64,000 bases of DNA from Circinella minor (Eukaryota; Mucoromycota; Mucoromycetes; Mucorales; Lichtheimiaceae). The stretch covers positions 1 to 64,000 of the forward strand of contig JAEPRB010000101.1 of the NCBI GenBank assembly GCA_016758965.1, read 5' to 3'. A program made the translations under genes and the position numbers. Shown here in pieces: positions 37,636 through 47,408 of the stretch; position 1 is the stretch's first letter, and every line of letters begins with the position of its first letter. A model generated the notes under the pieces. That model had not been told where the DNA came from and ran no database searches. It worked only from the letters and a program-made list of their open reading frames with translations.

Positions 37636-40413
37636 TTATTTTTTTAATGAATATAAATAACGATCTTTTTCTCGTTGTGCAGGTGACTTGGGATTACTTG
37701 GATTGTTATCATTATTTTGTAACCACGGAATACTACCACGCTGTTGTTTTCGTCCACCGCGCATTGTACTATATGTTCCTGTAGTATTTGTCGTTGGTGT
37801 TGCTGTGGATATTGTTTGTTTTTTAGATGCTACCGTATTAATATGTGTAGTTTTATTAACAGATGATTTTAAACTCGATACATTTTTTCTTGTGGAGCTA
37901 GTAGTGATAGTTGGAGAAATGGATTGACGTTGATTAATTGGATTATTTCGATTAAATGATCCTTGTTGTTGTTGTTGAATTTTATTATTAGTATTTTTAC
38001 TACTAGCTATTGCTTGTTCTTGATATTCACATTCCGGAATCATGGTTCTTACAGTTGATGATGAAAATGATGCTGTAGGAACAGGCCCTTCTAATGGTTC
38101 ATTCATGAATTCCTCTGGCATGGCAGGTCGTTGTTGCCAATGATGTTGACCACGCATAGACAATAAATGTTGATGTTGTGATGGTGATTGAATGGATTGT
38201 TGACTTGTAGTACTGCTAGTCGTACTACTGCTACTGGTACTACTATGACCAGACGACCAAGTTGCTTGTAAAGATTGGCGAACAGATTCAACGTTATTTG
38301 CTTTAGTCTTCATACTATTATTGCCACCCATAATCACCATCCTTTCAGCTGTTGAAAGTCGTGATAAACTATTTAAACTTGCTCGTGGTGTTTCATTGAC
38401 ACTAGTAAATAAACTACTTGCAGGTCGCATGAGTGATGATTGACGTGATACTGATAACTATTGCAATTATTATTGTAAACAACATTACTATTAGTTTCGG
38501 GATAAAATCTCTTCTCTTTCTCCCACTTTTTTTTTTTTTTTTTTTTTTTGGTTATACTATAAACTTGATAATGATAAAAAAAAGTAAATTATAAATTCTT
38601 ACCTCACGGACAGATGTTGGAGAAGTTGCTTTTGCTGTTTCATTTGAAATAGGTGAATCAATTAATGAATGTTGCTGCTGTTGTTGTAATGACGGCGATA
38701 GTAAGGATGATGAAGGAGTAGAATCCAATTGGTCATGTTCTTCTTGCTGTTGTTCAACATGTTTACTTTTGGTCAGTGTGGATGGTGTTATTGAATGGCC
38801 ACTAGGACTACTTTTAATTGAAGGTTCTTTTTGCCACCAACTAATAATATCACGTACACTTGGATTATTACGTGAAAAATCTGAATGAGAAGAAGAAGCT
38901 GTTGAATTTAATTCTTTTTGTTCTTGTCCTTTTTCTTCTTCTTTTTCTTCTTCTCGTTGTGGATCCGTTAAAAATGAACGTCGTTTGGATCGAATGGAAG
39001 CGAATTCAATAACTTTACGTGCTTCAGTTTCAGCGGTCTTGAATAATACTTTTCTATTCTGTTGTCCATTTTGCTCTTGTTCAATTTTCATTTCTTTGTC
39101 TTCTATGTTGTCCATAGATGAGCGTTGTGATGATAATTGTGACCCTGATGGCATAATAGATTTACTTTCAGGAGTTATTGTAAGTGTGGGGGTAGGTGGA
39201 ATGGGAGGCGTATAATTTTGTGATTGCTCGGTATTATGATTAATATAGGGTTCAGCGTCATCATATTTTATTATGGGAGTTTCTTCTTGATATTGATAGT
39301 TTTCATCCAATGCCACTTTTTCAGAAAAGGGTCTAGTAACAAAAGGGGGTGCTGGAGTTAATGGGGTTACAGGTGTATTGGGTGTTCTTGGTGATGTTAA
39401 CGCTGGACTTGGCGGTGTTGGTACTATAATCGTATTATTAGTAGTTGTAGTTGAATAAGAAGGTAGAGGGGAAGGAGGAGGAGGCATTCTTTTGGAAGAA
39501 GAAGTAGAAGAAGAAAAAGAAGAAGAAGAAGCACCAGATACTGAAGAGTGTTGACTCGGTGACCGATCAAATAGATCTTTTAAAGGTGTTTGAGAAGAAG
39601 AAGACACATTCTTTAATGATCTCTGACGTCTTAATGATTGTCGTAAGGTACTACGAATTGTAGCTGCCTTTTGTTGCATTGTTGTTGAAAATCGACGATG
39701 ATTAGTGTTATTATTATTATTATTATTATTAGTATCTTCAATAAGAACAAATCCACCGTCCCCATTCATATATTTTTTATAAAGTTCTGCAGCTTCATCC
39801 GAACTCAATTCCACTTTATCTGAAAAAAGTGAAGTAGAAGCGGGTGGAAGGGGTAATGTAATCTTGATATCCTCATAGTTGGTTGAAGAGGATAATGGAA
39901 GTACAGGTGGACATGCTGAAGAATCTTCAGAATAATAACGATCTATTTCAATAGATTCATGTTGATTCGTAGTAGTATGAGTGATTGGAGATAGTTTTTT
40001 CTCTTCGATTGTTGTAGATGTATAGGGTTCAGTCGTTTCTGTAGTCACTGTTGTATTTGCTTTACTCGTACGATTCTTTACTTTACGTCGATGACGAATT
40101 AATCGAATAATGAAAAATAAGGCAACAAGTATAATGATAACGAGTACGATAACAACAATAGCGAATACATAGGATGGTATACCAGCATCATTCGTTTCCG
40201 GACCTTTTTAAAATCGCAACAAAAAAAAATTGTGAGATTTTTTTTTTTTTAATAAATTTATTCTAAAGTGATATAATGTTATTGGGAAGATGGATAAATG
40301 AATGCAAGTCAATTTTTTTTTTTGATATGTTTTCTTTTACCTGCAAAAACGCATGGTAAGTAGTAGAATATTATTGTTGTTGTTAATAACAACGAAAGGT
40401 TATTGAATATCAT
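37636..40413 (-). CDS. Single-pass membrane protein with tiny ectodomain and long disordered tail
   Basis: Three exons: 40413-40341, 40203-38603 and 38457-37636, giving 831 residues. Exon 1 encodes a clear signal peptide (hydrophobic core, ending CVFA). About a dozen residues later a strong transmembrane helix begins (YVFAIVVIVLVIIILVALFF), followed by a basic stop-transfer RLIRHRRKVK. The remaining roughly 770 residues are Ser/Thr/Pro/Asn/Gln rich. They include Pro-rich SH3-type stretches (MPPPPSPLPSY, PTPPSPALTSPRTP), an Asn run, a KRRSF site and short Glu-rich segments. No catalytic domain is visible. By layout it could be a surface sensor or scaffold, but almost nothing is exposed outside the cell. 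The Ser/Thr-rich cytosolic tail suggests phosphorylation control. Function unknown. Confidence 0.75.
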
Positions 40414-41842
40414 TTTTTGATCAACCCGAATGATAAATAAATTAAAAAAAAAAAGGATAAAAATAAAATAAAGAAAAATAAAAATATTAGTAAAATGGTA
40501 ATAACAATAGTAATAGAAAAGTAAAATAGAAAGAAAAGAAAGGAATGAAAAAGGGTTAGAAAAAAAAAAAAGAAAGGAAAAAAAAAAGGATATATCCTCA
40601 ATAATAATAACCTAGTCATAATAATAGGGTTAAGATTAGAGAACCCTTATTTTGGGACTTTGAACAAAGGACTAAGTAAAAAAAGATAATAATTGTGTAA
40701 TGATTTGATATGAATAGAAAGATCTTCATGCAATTTTTGTGTTTTTTTCTAGAGTAGAAACAGGTGGAGGAGGTAATTAGAGGAAAAAAAAACGAATAAA
40801 TAAAGTTGAGGGGGGGGAGAAAAGAGAGGAGAGATATAGAGAAGGAGAGTGTAATCACGCCAGGTAATGTCAAAATGATAATATGAACAACGTGAACCAT
40901 CGAAAAAAAAAAGAAGAGAATGAGATGGATAAAATAGTTTTTGACAGGGGTTTATGTTGAATATATAAAACAGCAAGTTAAAAGTTAGTAGTAGTAGTAG
41001 TAGTAGTCATCATATTAATAGAAAAGTTTATAAGTAGTGTTACATATCCATATATTTATATGCAATATAGAAATAGAGAAGCGCATATAAAAAAAAGGAG
41101 CACTCTTAAATAAAGTACATCATTAGGTAACTCCTTTATTTTATTAATCTCTTCTAGTTAACAAAAGAAATATAGTTTTTTTTTTTTAGTCTCCTTTTTC
41201 ATAATTTTGAAAAAAAAAAATATTAACTCACTGAATTTTTTTTTTTTTACAATAACAGTTATTAAAAGAAAATATAATTTCTTATTTACTTCTTTAATTT
41301 CATTTATTTTCCTCTCCTATTTTTTTTTTTTACTTTTTATTGACTACTTGTTTCTTTTTTATACATAAATACCAGTCCTCTCTATAGAATAAAGTTGTCA
41401 TGAATATCAACAATTGAATTGACAACCCACAAGTCGCGAAGCAACACTTTATTATTTGACAACGTCCGCAAAAACCCGAAATCTATGAAAAAATTAGTGT
41501 GAACATTTGCATCGGAAATGCATTTAAGCGGACATTAAGTTCGTGAGATAGCGTTTTCCATCGTTTCTTACGCGTTCCCGTCTGCAAGATCCCATCAAAA
41601 AACATTTTCTTTTTTTTTATTATATATATATAAATCTATTTTTTTTTTTTTGATTTCAATTAAGTAAATGATAAAATAATTCTTCTTGAGTGTTGTTGTG
41701 TAGAATGTATGTATGTACGTTAATGTAATGTAAGGTATGTATGTATATATATAGGTATGTTTTAGAATGAATGAAAAAAAAATAGAATCGTTTTTTTTTT
41801 CGATTTCTTATCAAAAATATTAAGTAACTAATAAAGTGTAAA
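40414..41842. other. Intergenic, presumed promoter of membrane protein
   Basis: Purine-rich on the plus strand (poly-A and GA runs near 40440-40600), which reads as a long pyrimidine-rich leader for the minus-strand gene. A TAG repeat lies near 40987-41007. The stretch 41400-41600 is less AT-rich. No frame is supported. Confidence 0.5.
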
Positions 41843-42376
41843 TTAAGAGGGTTGAATACGTGTTTTTTTCATTTGCTTTTTATCAAACCAACGCCTCCTT
41901 TTATTATCTTCCATATTATTATTGTTCGTAGTAGGTTTGGGTGAAATTTGAAGCGCCGATAATTGATTTGACAAGTCATCTTTCTGTTCTTGATCATGCT
42001 GTTCTTTCTTTGGTTTTTTATTATTATTGTTATTCAAACGGACCATTTGTTTTAGTCGGGGCCAGAAGTTACGTGAACGAGTTTGATGATTGTTATTACT
42101 ATTATTGCTATGACTAGATTGTAGCGTAGCAACAGTACTTGATTGTGTTAAATGACGATCTGTTTGTACTTCCGAGTGATCATGATACCTGCGATTGCCA
42201 GCAATGACAGGCATATGCGATCGATCAAGTAATGGTTCTATAGGAACAACCGTAATAATAGGAAATGTGGCTAAAGGTATACATGGTGACACGTCCAACG
42301 GAGTTGCTAAACTCTCACTGTCATCTGTCTCACAAGAGATAAACGAGAATCGATGATAATGATTTTGATGATTCAT
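41843..42376 (-). CDS. Orphan basic/low-complexity protein, 177 residues
   Basis: One uninterrupted frame from the first ATG. The first 60 residues have ordered-looking, mixed composition (LATPLDVSPCIPLATFPIITVVPIEP). Residues 85-150 are Ser/Asn/Gln rich with a WPRLKQMVRLN segment. The C-terminus is strongly basic (NKRRRWFDKKQMKKTRIQ), a possible nuclear or membrane-binding patch. I recognise no family. The codon pattern and low stop density compared with flanking DNA argue that it is real. It could be the 3' exon of a longer gene, since an A/T-rich stretch with AG sites lies just upstream. Confidence 0.5.
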   Translation of the reverse strand: MNHQNHYHRFSFISCETDDSESLATPLDVSPCIPLATFPIITVVPIEPLLDRSHMPVIAGNRRYHDHSEVQTDRHLTQSSTVATLQSSHSNNSNNNHQTRSRNFWPRLKQMVRLNNNNNKKPKKEQHDQEQKDDLSNQLSALQISPKPTTNNNNMEDNKRRRWFDKKQMKKTRIQPS

Positions 42377-42970
42377 ATGAGCCTTTTATATATATATGTG
42401 TATTAAAAAAAAAGATAGAGAAAGAGAAGCGAAAGAGAGAAAGAAAAAAAAATAGAAGAGAAAAGAAAAATGGAAAAGTTTGTTATTGTTGCTGTTCTAA
42501 TAGTAGTAGTAGTAGTAGTAGTAGTAATTAGTAGTACAATTGTTTGATTCAAACTTGGACTAGCTATCATTTTGTACACACTTTTTTTTTTCTCAACAGG
42601 TACATATACTTTAGCATAAGATAACAAATGGGTTTTTGCACTCTCTCCTCTCCCTTCCCCCCCAAAAAAAAAATGTTCCGAAATCACTTTCTTTCTCGGT
42701 TTTCTTTCTGTCTAGTTTATTATGTTACATAGAATAAGTAAACATTTTATATACACACGATCTATTTTTTTTTTTTATATTCTCACTTTCCTTTTCTCTT
42801 TTTCTTTTTCTTTTTTCTTCTCTCCCCCATTTTTTTTTCTTATTAAATAATAACTTAATATACTTAAATCACCAAAGCAACAAACTTTTCTATCCTCTCT
42901 CCCCCCCCCCTTTTTTTTGCTTAATTTTATTTATTTGCGTTTACTTTGATAAACGCACATATGTACACTT
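42377..42970. other. Divergent promoter region
   Basis: About 600 bases between the orphan minus-strand gene and the plus-strand two-TM gene. It holds GA/CT-rich runs, a GTA repeat near 42504-42527 and C-runs near 42900. Probably contains both promoters; no gene is seen. Confidence 0.5.
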
Positions 42971-44064
42971 ATGGCGTTAGCGACTTTTGCAGTCGTTATT
43001 CATAGATATAAACGGTGTGCTTTTATTGTTGCCGAGTATGAAGTTTATCAAAATCTTGCAGAATATGTAATTATAACTTTTTTTTTTAGCTCATTGGACA
43101 AAAATAAATACATATTCAATCATTGACATTGAAGATTAAAAACTTAACGTATATATATAAGTTACCAAAAGAAATATTTGAACAACGTATGAAAACTATC
43201 AATAATTTAGTCAAGGAAAAATATCCCAATATTTATCCTGAAACGTACATGTTTTCAATAGCAGTTATTCTTGTAATTGCTACTGCTGCTTTTGCTATTC
43301 TCGGTCGAAGTTTAGATATATCTATTTGGTATCCTCTTGCCATTTTGATTGTCCCTGCTATGCTTGGTTATGGAAGTACAAGACGACGTAGTCAATATTT
43401 ACGTAAATTCTTATCGGTAAGAGCTTTTAAAATGGTGGGAAAATAAATTGATTTGATTTCTTATCGTGATCTTTCTTTTGTATTAAAAAAAAAATAATTG
43501 TAATACTAAAAAAATTTACTATTAATTATTATTATTATTAATTAGTTTCAAAATATGTTGGATACATGTTTAAAAGATATGACTACACAAGACCTTACAC
43601 ATCATGTAAAATGGGGTTATCGAAAATTAAGAGAATGTGATACAGCACACACATTACATTTAAAAAGACCTTTATCAAGTTGGACTGTTAGTATTGTCAT
43701 AGAAGCCATTCAAATGGATCCAGAAATGGATACAACTCGAGTCATAGGGGAAGTTTTACCTTCTTATGCTATTGCAACACAAGATATTGTTCTAGATGTG
43801 GGTGCTCCTGTACAAGATACCGTAGTTCAATTACGTGAAATGGATTTGACAGACGTACCTTCTATAACTAGGTCTACTCATGATAGAGGTCATTCACCTT
43901 TCTTACCTCCTCCTCCTGATTATCATGAAACAGAACCTCCTCCGTATAATTTAAATGATCGAACAACTCTAAATAATAATAATAATACCAGTGATATGAC
44001 GACAACAACAACTAATCATAATAATACTACTACTACTACTACTACTACTACTATCACTCAATAA
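42971..44064 (+). CDS. Two-transmembrane protein with PPxY motifs
   Basis: Three exons: 42971-43066, 43162-43416 and 43546-44064, giving 289 residues. The first exon is short (32 codons, starting MALATFAVVIH). It is inferred from phase, a GTAATT donor and a CTTAAC branch-like site before AAG at 43161; no ATG exists in the exon 2 frame upstream. Two adjacent hydrophobic segments (MFSIAVILVIATAAFAILG and IWYPLAILIVPAMLG) are followed by a basic RRRSQYLRK. A cytosolic domain of about 110 residues and a tail with PPDY and PPPY motifs follow, then Asn/Thr runs. PPxY motifs bind WW domains of Rsp5/Nedd4 ubiquitin ligases, so an adaptor role on an internal membrane is a reasonable inference. The family itself is not recognised. 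Confidence 0.72.
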
Positions 44065-44522
44065 TAATAACAAATTAACTTTAATGTACAGTATTCGTAA
44101 CGAATTTTCTCGTGTGTACTTTTTTTTTTTGTATATTTAAATTATTACCCAATCCCTTATTTATTAACTTTTCTATGGAAAAAACTCTTACTTTTTTTTC
44201 AATTTTATACTATTACTTTATTCTACTCTATCCTACTCTATTATTATTATAATTATTATTAACTATTTTGTAATTATAAATATATGTCTTTATATATATA
44301 TACTATTTGATATCATTAAACCAGTGTGGCTTGTTCTGAACTCCTAGCACTTTGAGATCTTCTTTTTAAATTCCCTCCGCTTCACACACTCAATTTTTGA
44401 CATTTTATATTTAAAATAAATAAATAAAAGGGTCAGGGTTATATCCTCCGCTAAATAAAGACACACACACACACACACAACCCAACAAAACAATCTCAAC
44501 CAAAAAACCTTTGTAAATAATA

Positions 44523-44978
44523 ATGTTATCCATTGTACGTCATTCATGTCAAAAACAACAAAACTTATTACGACAAGTAGTAGCAGTACGTCATAATAGT
44601 ACTGGAGGTGCACGACCTGACAACAATGTACAAAATGGTGATACTCGTGTCGAACTTATTCGTCGAGTCCTTTTTGAATCACCTGCTCGTGAACCTACTA
44701 TCAAGTTAGAAGGAAAAGCATTAGAAGAACATGAAACTATTGAAAGAGCATGGAAATTACATAAAATGCGTCAACGTGAACAACGACAACAAACTTTGGA
44801 ACGACAATTTCGATCTATTCATTTGGCCATGAGTGAATTGGAAAAAGCAAGCGATCGATTGTTCAAGGGTGCTATTGTTAAAAGTCGACATATTACTTAT
44901 CCAAAACAAGCCAAGATTCCCACTGAAACTCCATCACCTCAAGGATGGGATTATAGTTACAAGCATTCAACAGAATAA
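44523..44978 (+). CDS. MRPL28: Mitochondrial large-subunit ribosomal protein mL40
   Basis: A single exon encodes 151 residues. The N-terminus is Arg/Gln/Ser rich without acidic residues (VRHSCQKQQNLLRQVVAVRHNS), a typical mitochondrial presequence. The body carries the mL40 signature: HETIERAWKLHKMRQREQ, LERQFRSIHLAMSELE and LFKGAI. The protein is called MRPL28 in yeast nomenclature and is part of the 54S subunit. The start is the first ATG following a CA repeat leader. It converges with the ANCHR-like gene, with about 180 bases between stops. Confidence 0.88.
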   Translation: MLSIVRHSCQKQQNLLRQVVAVRHNSTGGARPDNNVQNGDTRVELIRRVLFESPAREPTIKLEGKALEEHETIERAWKLHKMRQREQRQQTLERQFRSIHLAMSELEKASDRLFKGAIVKSRHITYPKQAKIPTETPSPQGWDYSYKHSTE

Positions 44979-45159
44979 AAAATAAAAAAATAAAAATAAA
45001 AAAAAAGAGAACAAGGAAAAAAAAAAGTTATTTATTTATTATCTAGTATCCATAATTGATCATTTTAAGTTAATGTTATATATATATATTGGATTTATAT
45101 TGAATGACAAGGAATAGAAAAGGTGGGGGGAGGGGAGGTGAGGAAGAGGAGAGATTCAT

Positions 45160-46036
45160 TTAAGAAGTGAGTCTATTAAATTTATGTTTCATGGCTTCAT
45201 AATCGGCCATATCACTACGATGACCATCAAACCAACATGGATCACAAAATCGATCATTATCACATCCTTTACATTCAATGGTAGCATCTTCATTACATAT
45301 AATACACCAATCATCCATTTCATCATGAAATTCATTTTCTTGAATAGGTTTTGGTGGTGGACCAGGGAATCGTTGTTTATTATTATCTTGTTGTGTTGAT
45401 GATATTGTAAAAAGGTGAGGTGGATTTTGTTTAAGTTCAAGATAACGTTTTTCCAAATCCAATTCACGTTGTTTATCAAGATGAGAATATTTCTTTTCTA
45501 CATTCACTTGATCTTTGATTTGATTTAATAATTCATTACTTTCATTATCTAATATAATATCCTCTTTTCCTTCTTGAACTCCAAGAAATGTTTTTGTTAT
45601 TTCTTTCATTTTTTCATTTTGTTTTCTTTTCTTTTCTGTATAATTTAAAACATTATCATCCTCTTGTTCTTGTTCTTCTTCTTCTTCATCACTATTTAAT
45701 AAATCCACATCTTGTAGCAATTTTTCAACCTTTACAATAATAATAATAATAATAAATTAATTTCATTATATTATATTATATATATATAATCCTTATTACC
45801 TCATCCATATCGGTATCGCTTGGAATAACATATTTATTAACAGGCTGTTGTTGTGATGAAAATACATTTTCAAACCGTTGTGCTAGTTCTTCATCGCTAA
45901 TCAAGTTAAAACTTTTTTTTTTCCCTCCTTCTTCTTCATTATATAGTTTCTTTTTATAAACTTACGTTTCTTTAACTTCTTTTTCTTCTTTTAATTGTGC
46001 TACCCTTTTTGCCAAGTCATTGTCATTGTCATTCAT
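45160..46036 (-). CDS. ANCHR/ZFYVE19-like abscission checkpoint protein
   Basis: Three exons: 46036-45966, 45896-45800 and 45729-45160, giving 245 residues. The N-terminus has LAKRVAQLKEEK and DEELAQRFENVF, the paired motifs seen at the start of ANCHR-type proteins. The C-terminus has the cysteine domain DDWCIICNEDATIECKGC...FCDPCWFDGH, which matches the C-terminal ANCHR zinc module rather than a full FYVE finger. The middle is acidic and helical (coiled coil near residues 90-170). In animals ANCHR restrains VPS4 at the midbody to delay abscission. Fungal members are poorly studied, so a septation/ESCRT role here is inference. It is divergent from the SUMO gene with about 280 bases between start codons. 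Confidence 0.78.
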
Positions 46037-46316
46037 TATATTCAATTGAACACGTATTGTTATGTTTGTGTGTGTGTGTGTGTGAAAAAAAAAAAGCTGC
46101 GCCAACAACTTGAGAGTGCTTTTTGTCGGGATTTTATATTTTTTATTTTGATTTCAAAAAAAAAAAAAAACGAGTAAAGAAGGACAAGTTTTTTTTTTTT
46201 TTTTTTTCCAATAACTTTTTTGTAAATTTTATATTCGTTGTCAAATATAACAGAAAAAAAACAACAACAACAACAACAACAGAGAAAACATTTATATATA
46301 AAATAAATAAAAAAAA

Positions 46317-46775
46317 ATGGACGCTGAAAAGAAAGTTGAAAAAAAAGAAATTACAGGTGGTAATGAACATATTAATATTAAAGTAGTTGGTGGTGTAAGT
46401 TTATTATTTTTTTTTTGAATGAATGAAATAAAGAATGGAACATTTTTAACGTGTTTTTATTCTTTCGCTAATTCTATAGGATAATAATGAAGTATTTTTC
46501 AAGATTAAACAATCAACTCCTTTACGAAAATTGATGGATGCTTATTGTGAACGTCAAGGCAAATCTCCAGGATCAGTTCGTTTCTTATATGATGGTCATC
46601 GTGTATTAGCTACTGATACACCACAAGGCGTAAGTTATATTTATATATATATTTATTGATAATGTGGTTTTGACTAATTACTATATGATAAATTATATTT
46701 TTTTATATATTATAGCTTGATATGGATGATGGCGATACAATTGATGTCATGGTGGAACAAATTGGTGGTTGTTAA
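46317..46775 (+). CDS. SMT3: SUMO (Smt3)
   Basis: Three exons: 46317-46394, 46480-46629 and 46716-46775, giving 95 residues. The ubiquitin-like fold is clear from HINIKVVGG, DNNEVFFKIKQSTPL, LMDAYCERQGK, VRFLYDGHRV and MDDGDTIDVMVEQIGG. The product ends GGC, so a SUMO protease must remove one residue to expose the diglycine. It is conjugated to lysines of nuclear proteins by the Aos1-Uba2/Ubc9 system. The short charged N-terminus (KKVEKKE) is typical. A divergent promoter is shared with the ANCHR-like gene. Confidence 0.96.
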
Positions 46776-47408
46776 TAAGTAATACTAGTAATAATAAGAA
46801 AGTTTGATATGGGAATATGAATTTTCCCTTTCAATCATTTTACTTCTTTGATTTATCATTCCCCTCACCCCCCACCAGACACACACACACACACACACAC
46901 ATACAATTTTTACATATTAAAAAAAAACATCCACACAAAATTTACCATTACATTTTAACAATTTCCATTCTCACTCCTCAAAAAAAAAAAAGATATTCTT
47001 TCTTTTTTTTTTTTTTTTTTATATTATATTATATATAACAAATCTTTGGGTTTTACTTACCTTTCATTTATTATTCACTAGTTTAGTACAATGATCTATA
47101 TAATTTATGAAAGGAAAAAAAAAAGAAAAGGGTACAGAAAAGAGAAATATTTAAACTTGTAATTAATTAAGATCAAACACACACAGACATAGAGAGAGAA
47201 AGAGAGAGAAGACATATAAAGATATATGTTTTATTATATAGCGGAAACAAAAAGAGTGATTTAATAATAGAGGAGGAGAAAGGATTTAATATAATATATA
47301 ACGCGTATATAGGATGGAAACAAAAAAAAAATAATGAATTTTTTTTTTAAAAAAGAGGGAAAATGAGGAAGGCTTGAGGTTTTTAAAAAATAATGAGGAT
47401 AAATTATT
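46776..47408. other. Intergenic between convergent SUMO and eIF3a genes
   Basis: 3' flanks with a CA repeat near 46879-46902, a poly-T run near 47002-47020 and GA-rich DNA near 47190-47210. No gene is seen. Confidence 0.6.
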
